Source: Caecitellus pseudoparvulus
Taxonomy: Eukaryota; Bigyra: Bicosoecida
Assembly (NCBI GenBank): GCA_965644315.1
Contig: CBFFRQ010000044.1
Span: 186,001-250,000, forward strand
DNA: 64,000 bases
Direction of reading: 5' to 3'
In this document: positions 28,427 through 40,400 of the stretch, one piece after another
Layout: each line of letters opens with the position of its first letter
Numbering within the stretch: the stretch's first letter is position 1
Translations under genes and position numbers: made by a program
Notes under the pieces: generated by a model
Told to the model about the DNA's origin: nothing
Database searches by the model: none
Seen by the model: the letters and a program-made list of their open reading frames with translations, nothing else

Positions 28427-31400
28427 ATGGCTCTACCGCGAGTGCACCACCGTGAGCGGGCCAGGACAGCCACTTGCCTGGCGCTGTTGGCCTGTGCATT
28501 TGCCACCCTGGCTCACAGCGAAGCTGGCATTCAGCAGGCTGGCAGCAACGCCAGCGGGCGAGGCTCAGGGGGAGCAAGACTCCTCAACACAGCCAGTGCT
28601 GCCTGCCTGCCGCATCAAGTCACACACGGTGGCCTGTGCCTGGAGTTCTTTCCTGGCCCCTTCCCCGTGAACGAAGCCGGCGCGGCCTGTGGCCGCTTCG
28701 GCATGCTTCTGCCCGGCGGCGAACAGTCTGACATTCTCGCTGCGCTGGAAGCTCTGAGGCTCCAAGGTCACATGCAGCTGCACCATTCCACGTGGCTGGG
28801 CGTGCGGTACTGGGATGGGGATCCTGCCGCTGCCTGGGGAGCTGTCCATGGGTCGGGTAAGTGCAACGCCAAACACCGCTCCAGCGCACACGCTCACACC
28901 GCCGACTCTCCAACCCCCCCTGGGCCACAGAAGCTGCGTACTACAGTATGGTCGGCAACAAAGTGGTGCTTGGCCGCATGGCCAACGTCTCTGCTCCCAC
29001 CCTTGCAGCAGTACACCAGCCGTGCCTGGTGGCCAGCGCCTGGGCAAGCATCACCTCGTCAGGTACGTGAGGCAGCAACACCCAAGGCAGCTGGCCGACC
29101 CGCTGCGCCGAGTTCATGAATCACCTCCCGCTGTCTCTGTCCTTTCTCAGATTGCTATGCGCCAGTGGCAGGTGCCGTGTGTGTCTCGCGCCCGGGCAAT
29201 TCCAGTGCGGGGCTGCAGTGGGCTGGCGATACTCAGACTGCAGCAGGTGCTGAAACCACCTGTGGTGCACAGCGCTCGACACTTGCATTTCCTACAAATG
29301 CCACACAGCTAGACCTCCTGTTAGCTACGTACCCCTCTGCCTCAGCGGAGGCCTGGGTCGGCGCTCGCCGCGTAGGGGACGCTCTGCAGACGAGCACCGG
29401 CGCGGCAGTGGCCGCACACCCCATGGCAGCGGAGCTGGAGCCTCTGCTGTGGGAGTTCGGCTGTGCGACCATGTTGGGCAACTCGACTCTTGTCGGCCGG
29501 CCCTGCAGCGACCTGGTCCCCGCGCTGTGTTACCGCGGGGACACGGAAATGGCATCCTTCGTATGCCCGCCAGGCTGGATCTACCTGCCCCACACAGAGG
29601 GCTGTGTGCGCCACGCTGGCTCAAATGTCACGTTCCAGACTGCGCAAGACATGTGTTGGAATGAGCAGGGCCAGTCCTTTGTCCTGCCCAGCCTGTACAG
29701 CGACGTGGACTGGGACATTGCCAGCGCTCACTTCGCGCCAACGGCCGGGCGGCGCCAACACTGGATCAGCGGAGGAAGTGTCTCCACGTCCGGGTCCAGT
29801 GCCGAACTGCTGCGCTTTTCATTCGGAATCACGCTTGCTCTCCCACCGAACAAGACTGCAGGCGCTGGCGTCACTGACGCTGCTGGTGTCAACTCGGAGG
29901 CCATAGTCTGGGGCGCACAGCGGCCTGGAGCGCCGTCAGATGGGCTGGTGGATTTCACACCACGATCCCTGGCCACGAAGACGTTCGCAGATGCCGTGTG
30001 CTACAGGTCAGCCCGCCTTGTGGTGGAGCACAAGGAGCCGTGCATCCCGGGTTGGATGCCGGTGCTGGGGCAGTGCGTCGCTCTCAACCCTGGGCTGGTG
30101 CAGGGTGCGGGCGAATCGCCCATACAGTTCACCCAGGAACAGGCTCTCGACCGCTGCAGAGCGGCAGGTGGCACCCAACTCGTGCAGCTCCCAACACTTG
30201 CGTCCTATGCCCAAGCGGCTGCGCTGCTGCCTCCTGGAGCCCGCGCGTTTGTGGGCTTGGTGGACCCAGACGGCACTGGGCCAGCCAGCGCAGCTTGGAC
30301 CCGCTCTGCACGCCAGGCGTGCAACAACACGGTGACGTATCCGTTTTCCGATGCTTTCAGTGAGGCTGGAAGTGGCTGTGAGGCGTTAGCGGACGGGTCC
30401 AGCGGCGCTGTAGTCGTGCTGGAGCAGGCCACGGGTCGCCTGCTCGACTTGCCGCATGGCTCCACTGCCTCACACTTCCTGTGCTCTGTGTCGCTAGGAG
30501 ATTGCTCCGAAGGCCTTCCAGGCGCTTTCTACTTTAGAGGCACGTGCTACGGGCCCTCTTTGAGCACTGCAAACCAAGCACAGCTTGCACAAGCGGTCTG
30601 CGACAGCTCGCCCCTGTTCGGGGACCTAGCGGTTCCCCGTGGGCTGCAGTGGTGGTCAGCCTGGCGGGCAAGTGCCGTTTCTGCGTCGTTTCCACTGTTT
30701 GCAGGCGTGCGGGCAGCCCAGTCCCTCCACGGGGAATGGGCCTTCCATCGGTCTGATGGTGCCCTGTACTCCCCAGCTGAAATCGGGTTCCGAAGGACCT
30801 ATCCAGACAACAGTGCGAGCATAAAGAAGCCTACGGGGCTGTCTGAAGTACTGATGAGTCCTGACGCTTTGGATGCAGGGTTGTGGCTTGAGTCCAGCCC
30901 ACTGTCAGGCCCCGTTCAGGCAATGTGCGCCTTCTCGCCAAGCGTGAGCTACGCCGGGAACCCGGGCCTCTGCACTGGCCTCAACGCAAGTTCAACCGTG
31001 GTGCAGCACCAAAGCAGTTGCTTCTTTGCCCCACCGCCAGGCCCTTCCAGCTCTCCCTTCGGAATGGCCTTGCGGGCGTGTACAACCAACGCAGTCAATG
31101 GCTCGCTCACGTCCGGGAGAATGCTTGAAGTCAATAGCATTTCCGAGCTGGAGAGCGTGTCCGTCTTGCCACTTTTCTCAGAAAGCGTGTGGAGCAGCCT
31201 CAATTCCCTCGACGCCCCGCCCGGCTTTGGAGAAACACCGGCTGAATCCTCTGCTTTCCGAAGCATGTCTGGGCGTCTCACATATTCAAACTGGGCTGCT
31301 GGTAAGCCATCTGCTGGTTGGCCAGTCACAGCAATCACCCAGAACTTCTCAACGATTGACTCTGTGCCATCTGCGAGCCGTGCTACTGTGTGCGAAGCCC

Positions 31401-34400
31401 CTGCACATGCACTGTGCCCCGAGGGCTTCTGGTTTCAGCAGCTGGCGACGCCGAATGGAGCGCCTGGAGTCGGGACATGCCTGTGGCTCAGCGATTTTAC
31501 GGCGAACATCACAGGCGCCAAGGAGGTTTGCGCTGCAATGGACCCACGGGGGCTCAGCAAGCTCACGCCGTCCCCAGACACCAGAGCTGCCAACGCCTTC
31601 TTGGAAACTCTTGCAGGAGGCACTTCCGTCTGGCTGGGCCTTTTCCGAGTTGCCAAGCATGCCCCGCTGTTCTGGAGCACTGACAACCGAGAGGTGGGCG
31701 ATACGCTGGCTGACACCCGCCAACCACGGAGGTACCTGGCGCACTGGGAGGACGCTCATCCCCAGTTCACCCAAGTGGACCCGGATGTAGCGTGTGTGTT
31801 CATGAACCCATCAGGCAAGTGGGTGGAGGCCAACTGTAGTGACCTCCATTTGTTCTCTTGCCAGACCCAGCCACTGTTCGAAGTGGCGCGGGAGACCGGT
31901 CAAGTGGACCCTGCAGCACCCTCAAGTGCGAAGGACACCCAGTCCCTTCTGCACATGCACACAGCTGAAACGCCCCCAGAGATACAGAGCTTATCCTTCA
32001 GTAACATGCCGGGGTTAACTTCGTGTGCTCCAGGGTGGATCCTCAATCCGTACTCGCAGATGTGCGTGCAATTCCAGACGCAGCGCATGCACTGGCACAA
32101 TGCCAATGAGAGGTGCTCATCCTTGGGAGACCCAGGGCGGCTGTTCCGAGCAGGGTCGCCCCAGTCCTTGAAGTGGGTATCTGATCATGTGGTTGGTGAG
32201 CTTGCAGCGAGCAGCGCCTGGTGGGTCGCCATGTCGGACGCTCACCACGAAGGCAGTCCTGCGTGGCTGGACGGCACCCGCTTGTCAGTTGACTTTGTCC
32301 CCATTGCAGCCAACAGTCCAATGAGGGACTGTGGTGCTGCCTTCTCTCCAAACGTGGGAGCTGCGCCCGCCGTCGGCATGCTGCACTGTGAGGAGCCGCT
32401 TCCGTTTGTCTGCGAGGCACCGCTGGTGAGTAATGGCTCTTTTGGTTACGTAACGGTGGTGACACCCCTCAGTTGGCCTCAAGCTGCCCAAGCGTGCAAT
32501 GAGCAGTTCGGAGGCAAACTGTACGTTTCAGGGTCTGCGCTTGAGTCCAGTTTCGTGGGATCCAATGTGCTTCCTTCCATTGACGCCCCATATGCTTGGC
32601 TGGGCATGAACTTGGACTTCACTTCTGGCATGGCACACCTTGTGACTGGGGACGTGTTCGAAATGCCGGCCCAGACGTGGGAACAAGGCTACCCGACGGG
32701 CGGGGACTCCGGGCGCCCCGTGCCTGAAACCTGCATGCAGTTGAATCCGGCAACGAATGCGAACGTGCGCAACGTGCCGTGCTGCGACGCGGCACCCTTC
32801 GTCTGCCGCATTCCCTTTGACCATCAGCCTGTCTGTCCAGATTTGTGGCTGCGAGACGGGTCGGACTGTTTCTACCTGGAAACACAGCCCACCACGTACA
32901 GGCCTGCTTTCACAAGCTGTGCTGCTGAAAATGCGGCGTTGGCCACAATCAAGAGCCAGATGCAGGCAGATCGATTGTTTTCGGCCCTTTCCCTCCATCG
33001 CCTCCCCAGCGCGGTCATGACGGGACACCTTGTCCCAGAGCTGCGAAATGCGAGCACTTACTCTTTGACACAGCCCGACTGGAGCCCCTTTGATCTTGTG
33101 CCCAGCGGATCATGGGAAGGCGGACAAGAGCCAGAGCTGGCCTTTGGGTCCGCCACCTTGCTGTCAAACGTCACGCAAGGTGCGCTGACCCTGGGTGTCA
33201 CCGACACCACGGTCGCGCCATACATTTGCCAGCGCCCTGCACATGGACGCACCTTTGACCTCTGCCCTCAAGGCTGGCTTCCACTGTTTGGGCGGTGCAT
33301 CCGACACTCTCGAATGTCCAAGCGGCCCATCGGCTCACAACTGACAAAGTTGATGTCTGATAAGTTGACATGGAGGCATGCGAGAGACTTCTGCTGGGCG
33401 CAGGGCGGAACCGACCTGTTCCAGGTTGACTCCGTCTTCGTCCTTGAGCACCTTAAATTGCTGCTGGGTGCCCAAGGCTTCAAGAATTCCGACAAGATTT
33501 GGTTTGGCTTGCAGCAAGAAGGCGGCAAGCTGCGAAACTCCTTCACTGGACTCCCCGCCTGCAATGCTTCCTCTGGCGACAGCTGGTTGCTGGGTGGACT
33601 CTTTTGGCCAGGCAACGGGTCGTGCATTGACTCCATTTCACAGGGCGAGGCTGTCGCATTTTCCATTCGCGACGAATTGGCAGAAGTGCTGGACGAAGAC
33701 AAGCAGCTTGGCTGGGTATGTGAGCTGCGCCGGGATGGTACCGAAACAGGTCCGTCCAGTGGATTTTTTCGGGTTCCACACGGTTACCATGATCTCGTCG
33801 TGGGAGGCAGTGCAGTGTCAGATAAGTCTGCCGCGCAGGACTCTTGCACTGTTCTCGGAGGCGACCTGCTGTCTGTGACCAGCATTGCCGATATGGACCA
33901 GCTGCAGCCCAAGCTGAGCGCGCTCGGCGTCATCCCAACGGCGCACCTTTGGACCCAGCTTGGCATGAGTGCTGCAGACCGCCCTCGCGTGAACGCGGAT
34001 GGAAGCAGACCATCCTCATGGGTGGGGGCTCCCTCTGACGGTTCATTAGGCACGGACGACACGCTGCTGTCGAACGGAAGGTTGCAATCTCGATCTCCTG
34101 GCCAACAAGCGCTCCCTGTGTGCCAACTACCCCCTGCAGGCCTGTCACAAGTGTGTCCGCCAGGCTCGGCTGGACTCCGCCGCCGCACATGTGTGCTGCT
34201 GGCTGAGGAAACTGACCACACGCTTGTGCATCGCCAGGAAGCGGCTCAGTTGGGCGCGGACTTGCTTGCGTTCCACTCAGCGACTGACCTTGACTTTGTC
34301 GCTCACCTGTTCCCTGCTTTGGTGAATCAGTCGAACGAGAAGGCGTTTGTTGGTCTCCAGCGACGAAATGTCACTGTTCTGGATCGTGAAGGCTACGCTT

Positions 34401-37400
34401 CCACCGACGGCTCTCTCGCGTGGAACTGGATGTGGGCTCCAAGTGTGACGTGGATCGAAGTTGGCAGCGATTGCGTTCGCACGAAAGCAGAACCGGGTGG
34501 CTTCGCACTGAAGAAGCATGCTTGCAATTCTGGGGCAGAGGTCTGGGCGCTTGTAGGTCGGCCACTCGGCGCATGTCCTTCTGACTCCGTCTTTGTCGAC
34601 GGACAGTGCTTTGGCCTTCCGATTCAGTACGCTTCGAATTCTCTTGGAACGAACAAGGAAGTAGAAGGCATGTATTCTGCCTTGCGGCAGGCTTGCTGGG
34701 ACCGGGGCATGGATCTCGCGCTTTTCACGGGACCAACATTTGTGATGGGTTTTGAAGCGGGCGAGGGCGCTGATTTTCCCTTCCAAGTTGACGCGCTAAG
34801 TCATAACCCGGGTTCCGCAGCAGCTCGCTTGATCGGACTTAAGCGGACAGAGGCAGCAGATTCGTATTCGATGTGGTCTTGGACGCAGCAAGGAGTGGGC
34901 TTCGTGCCTCGAAACGGCCCGAACCCCCTCGCCTCCCCGATCCCTGTGCCGTTCTCTAGCATGAACCTCGGAACTAGCAATTCGGCGCACTGTGCACAGG
35001 TCAATGAGGATGGCGTAGTTTCGCTGGCTCAGTGCGGTAGTGATAGTTTCGGCATTTGCTCAAGCCCCCCCTGGGGTCTACTGACCACTGAAAGCACCAA
35101 CGCGTACCTTGGGCCAGGATCAGACCCGGGGTTTCTTGCAGCATTGCCAGCTGCGGAGCACTTGTCCGAACTGGGTCTGAGTGATATTCCTGCGTGTGCG
35201 CCTCGAGCAGTGTCGCCATCACCCAGCCCGCAGCCTCCAGCTTCCGCTGGTGCTATTCATGCTCCAGTCTCTATCCAGAACTTGGACAGCCCGCTGTCGC
35301 CCGTGCAGGGGGTAAGTGCGGCGTTTTCGGGGCATGGAGACCCGAGAATCAACGATGTTCTGTCGGCTGGTGACTGGGACCAGGATGGTGTTGAGGACTG
35401 GGTCGTTGTGGGCATGGACGTTGAGCCCCCCACAATCGCCATCGTATGGGGTGACCCAGGCATCACCCCGGGCTCACTCAACTTATCCAGCATCGCAGCA
35501 GGTGGCTCCACCCTGGGCTTCGCTGTGCTGGGGGGAAGCGGCGTCGGCGACTTTTTTGCTCGACAAAGCACAGTTGCCGCGGGACACGATGCCAATGGAG
35601 ATGGGCTCCCAGACATGATCATTGGTGGTGCACTGGCCAACAGCGGGACAGGGGCAGTGTTTGGTGTGTTTTCACAGGGCAAGAGGACATCTCACTCCGT
35701 TATTGTGGGCATGGCTGGCGGGCAGCAGAATTTCACTCTGGTCGGCGAAAGTGGCTGGAAACTCGGCCACAGAGTTGCCATGGGTGACATCTCAGGGGAC
35801 GGCATTGCAGAAGTTGTGGTTGGCGTGCGCGAACATGGCGGGGTTGTGCCGGGAGCATGGTCTGTGATCAGTCTTGCTGGAGGTCCCCACCTTGACGGTG
35901 CCCTGCAAGCCGCGAACATCCCCAGTTCTCTCCCCGGCACAGTTCTGCACGGGGCGGTGGGGCAAGATGCCCCGCTGTCCATGAGTGCCTCCTGTGACTT
36001 GGATGGTGACGGCACAAGCGACTTGGCGATGGGGTCACCAAAGTCTGTGAGCTCGAATGCCGAGTACGGAGGGGCTGTATTCGTGCTGTACGGTGGCTCA
36101 AGGCTGTACAATGGAAGTGATCTGGGCCCTGCTCAGTTTGACAGTCTGGCTGCCGGCTTGCATGGTGGGTTTGCCGTGTGGGGCGACGCGGAAGAAGAGC
36201 GGATTGGGGAGCCTGTGACTTGCCTTGGTGATGTTAACGCGGATGGCATGCAGGACTTGGGCATCAGTTCAGTGTGGAATGTGAACTCTGAAGCTACGAT
36301 TCTGCCGCCTCGCGTGTATGGTGTGTTTGGCGGTCCACGCATGAATGCTTCCCTGAATGCTTCGGACTTGTGGACGGGGCAAGGCGGATTCGGCATCGCG
36401 GGCCAAGACCCAGCGGGCGGATTGGGCCACTTGATCGGCGTTGGAGACTTCAACGGGGACGGCATTGATGATGTGAGCATGGCTGAGCGGTACTCATCAC
36501 CCTGTGGCAAGCGCGAAGCAGGCCGAGTGTACATCGTGTGGGGAGTGGCTGGCGCTGGCCCCACCACTCAACTGCCACTGGTCGATGTGGCTGCGGGCGT
36601 CGGGGGCTTGTCGCTGCACGGAGACACGAGTTGGGGTCTGCTGGGCAACGCCCCGGTTATTGGACTTGACGCAAATGGCGATGGGATACAAGACTTGCTC
36701 ATCGCAGCTGAGCATGGCACAGTTCGTGGCTTCCCCCTGCCGGGCGCAGCGTACGTTGTCCTTGGCCCGCCTGCTGTCGTTGCCGAGCCCGTGGTGTCGC
36801 AGTGCACCGTCGGCCTGCCGGGGCAGTCCGCGCTGGCACACGAAGACTTGGGTTCCATCTTGACCGCTGATGCCAGCGTCTCTGGTCGTTCGTACAGTTT
36901 GATCAGAGGCAACGCGAGCTCGGGTGCAGTGGGGGGTGCCTTCGCTTCCACGAGCAGTCTGAGTGGTGAACCTGGCCTGAGCCTCGTCATCAGCGCCCAG
37001 GAACCCGAATCAGCCGGAATAGTGTCCATTGTTGCTGCCCAGCTGGGCCATACTGACTGCTTCGCCTGCCTGAATGGCCCGCAAGTGCTAGGGGCGCAGG
37101 ATGGAGACGCACTTGGAACGGCACTTGGTGCTGTGGAGTCTTTCCGTGGTGCTCCGGCAGTTCTGGCGTACGCACCTGGAGCGATGAGTGGGACAGGGCT
37201 TGTGCACTTGCTCTCAGCGCACGTTTTGCCCAGCTCAGGGGACATAGCAGTTTTTAGCGTCAGCTCGGCTTGCTGGCGAGGACCCCTTTCCGGCGCTGGC
37301 TTCCGCAAGGTGCTCTCAGGAGTCTTCGGGACCGGCCTGCCGGGATCTTCCTCTGTCGTACTCACGTCTCCCGATGCAAACTCGTCGACAGGCGATCCGC

Positions 37401-40400
37401 AGGCTGGCGCGGTATGGGTGGCATTTAATGATGATAACTGGCCGACATGTTCTTCAAGCATCAACAGAATGCTTGTGGAAGATGTCAGCGTGTCCCTGGT
37501 GGGCGTGAAGTACACCGGAACAGAAGCCGGGGCCCGACTGGGCTACGATGCAGATGCTTGCGATGTGAACGGTGATGGTCTGGAGGACTTGCTTCTCAGC
37601 GCCCCCTTTGCAACTGTATCAGGGTTGCCTGAAGCTGGTTTTGTCGCTGTGCTGTTCGGGAGGGCTGACAACACATCTACCACCGATTTCCGCATCCCAG
37701 GCGATTTGGCTGACGACATCGGATACTTTGTCACCGGATCTCGTGCATTTGAAAGGTTTGGCTTCAGCATCACATGTGTCGGAGATGCTGACGGGGACGG
37801 CATCGGCGATTTCGCGGTCGGCACGAACGCCTCGACGAGCTCAGCTCCTACTTCCCGGCGCGCATTCCTCGTTAGAGGCAGCGCTGGCACCTCGAAAGCT
37901 TCGATTTCAACTGAAGATCTTGCTGCTGGCTTCAATGGGACAGCGTTCTTGCCAGAAGGCGCACAGCCAAGTGATGGTCCGCTCTACGTCGCTCCAGCTG
38001 GGCGGTGGGATAACAACACAACGACCACCGCTGTGCTTGTATCTGATCCAAGCTACATTCCTTGCAGTGGATCAGGTCGCGGCAGACTGTACGTCGTGCA
38101 TGGCAGTGACCTGGATGGCGCTGCGGTCGTCCCGCTAGCTCGGATTGCAGCGGGTGTAGGCGGATACGTAGTGAACGGCCCGCCCGGCTTGCTGCCGGAA
38201 AACGGCACCCTTGGCTCTTTCATGGGCAGCTTGGGCGATGCTGACGGCGATGGGGTCGACGATTTGTTCGTCGGGGTGCCACATGTCTGGAACTCGTCGG
38301 CTTTGCAAGGCGGCGCAGCTGTGCTGTTGCAGGGCGGGCCGCGAGTAGCTGCAGGAGATAGCGAAGGTGGCTGCTGGGTGCCCTTAGTATTGGATTGGGA
38401 GAAAGGCCCAGGCAATGACAGCGACCTGGCGATGGACGCACGGGCTATGGGAGGCCAGTTCCCAGGTCGCGGCATACGAGCCCTGGGCCATGTCGATGGA
38501 GACGCGGGCGTTGACTTGATTATCAGCGCGAACTCGGACGATATCGGTCCTGTTGGTGTGTACGTTGTGCTACAGGATGGCTTCAGCCGCATTCGAGGCT
38601 TCCAATTCTTGCAAGCGGGTATTGACGCACTCAGCATGGTGCAGTCGGGTGCAGCGTTTGGCAGGGCTGTGGGCATTGCTGGTGATGTGAACAGTGACGG
38701 TATCGCTGATGCCGCAGTGGGGGCACATAATCACGATACCCCGGGGGGTGATACGAGCACTGGCTCAGTTTTTGTGCTGCTGCTCCAGCAGGATGGAAGC
38801 ATCACGTCAGCCGCAGTACTTGATGCGCGCAGCCCTGGACTCGGGTTGCATGACAGTGACAGGTTCGGGCGTGGTGTAGCCTCCCTCGGTGACATGGATG
38901 GGAACGGTGTGCCTGACCTTCTTGTGGGGGCATTTAAAGCAGATAGGAATCATACTCAAGACTCGGGCACCAATGAAGGCGGGGCTTGGACTGTGTATCT
39001 GAACGCCACAGGTCATGCGATTGACGCGTACGAGATGACTGCTGCCAACCCACAGTGCAGCTTCTTTGGAGTTTTGCCTGTGGGTGGGTCGATCGGGTCT
39101 TCAGTAGAGAGCTTGGAGGATGTGGATGGAGACGGCTTTCGAGACGCTGCCGTGGGAGCATTCGCTCTGAACGGAGGAGATGTGTTCATCGTCTTCCTTG
39201 CAGAGAATGGAACAGACTTGGCTTTCACAAGGCTTTCTCAGATCGTCATCTCGAGCTCTCCAGTAGGGCTTGGCGACTTCGGACTTGCGCTGGCTTCAGC
39301 ACATGGCGACGTGACGGGCGACGGCATCCCAGATATGTTTGTGTCAGCCCACAATCATCAAGTGGGGGGGGCTCCCAAAGGTGGCGTGTGGCTGGTAGCT
39401 CTCGGCGAGGGTCGTGCGCTTGTCGGCACGTCAGCGGAGGTCATTTCAGAGGGGCAGGGCGGTCTCACAGAGCAGCTGCCTGGGGACGGGAGCTTTGGGA
39501 TCGGTACGGTTGCGTACATAAATCGCGGCGGCTGTCACTTGAATTTGCTAGCGCTGTCTGAAGGCACGTCAGACTTCACGCGTATGAAGACCAGCCTGTA
39601 CCCAGCCGAGCCCCACACGCCAGGGGCTGGCTGGCCTCTGACCTGTGCTGCTGCGATGGCACCCCCGCTGTCTCCTGTCGTCACCCCGTCACCAAGCCCC
39701 ACACCTGCCCCCTCCTCCACACCTAGGCCTTCACCAGTGCCCATGCAGCAGGTGGACCTTGCACTGGTGGGCAGTCTGATCCCCGGCTTGCAGGTGGCTG
39801 GGACTGAGCCGGGGGAGCGTGTGGGGGTCGGGGTCGGGATCGTTGGGGACGTGACCGGAGATGGCGTCGTGGACTTGGGCATCACGAGCGCAGGCAAGCA
39901 GGGGCCTGGCGGGGCTGGCGCGCTTATCATCGTGCCGGGGGGTTCAAACTTGGGAACTGGGCAAGTCCCTGTCCCAGCCTCAAATGGGGGTTCTCGAAGG
40001 CTCTCTGCGCGAGCTCTTACCACCAGTGTGCACCTTTCCACCATTTCTTTACTGCCTGCTGGTCGCCCAGGAACCCCGACCTTTGCAGGGGACTTCAATG
40101 GCGATGGTGTGGACGATGTGCTTGTTTCTCTGGGCGGCTCAGCAGTGGCATTGCTGCACGGCCTGACAAGCAACGCAACATTTCCAGCGAGTGTGGAGGA
40201 TATTGCCGCCTCTCCAAACGCGACTTCGCCGTTTGGGACCCTGTTTGAAGCCCCGCCGGGCCTTGCCTCGGTCGGACTGGGTGGTGGCGTGGCCGGAAAT
40301 GGACGTATTGTGGGCGAAACGCGCCACCAGATCGGCTTGGTCGGCATACGAAACGACACACAAGTGCTCGTAGCCTTCACCTTGAATGGCAAGCCAGCTG

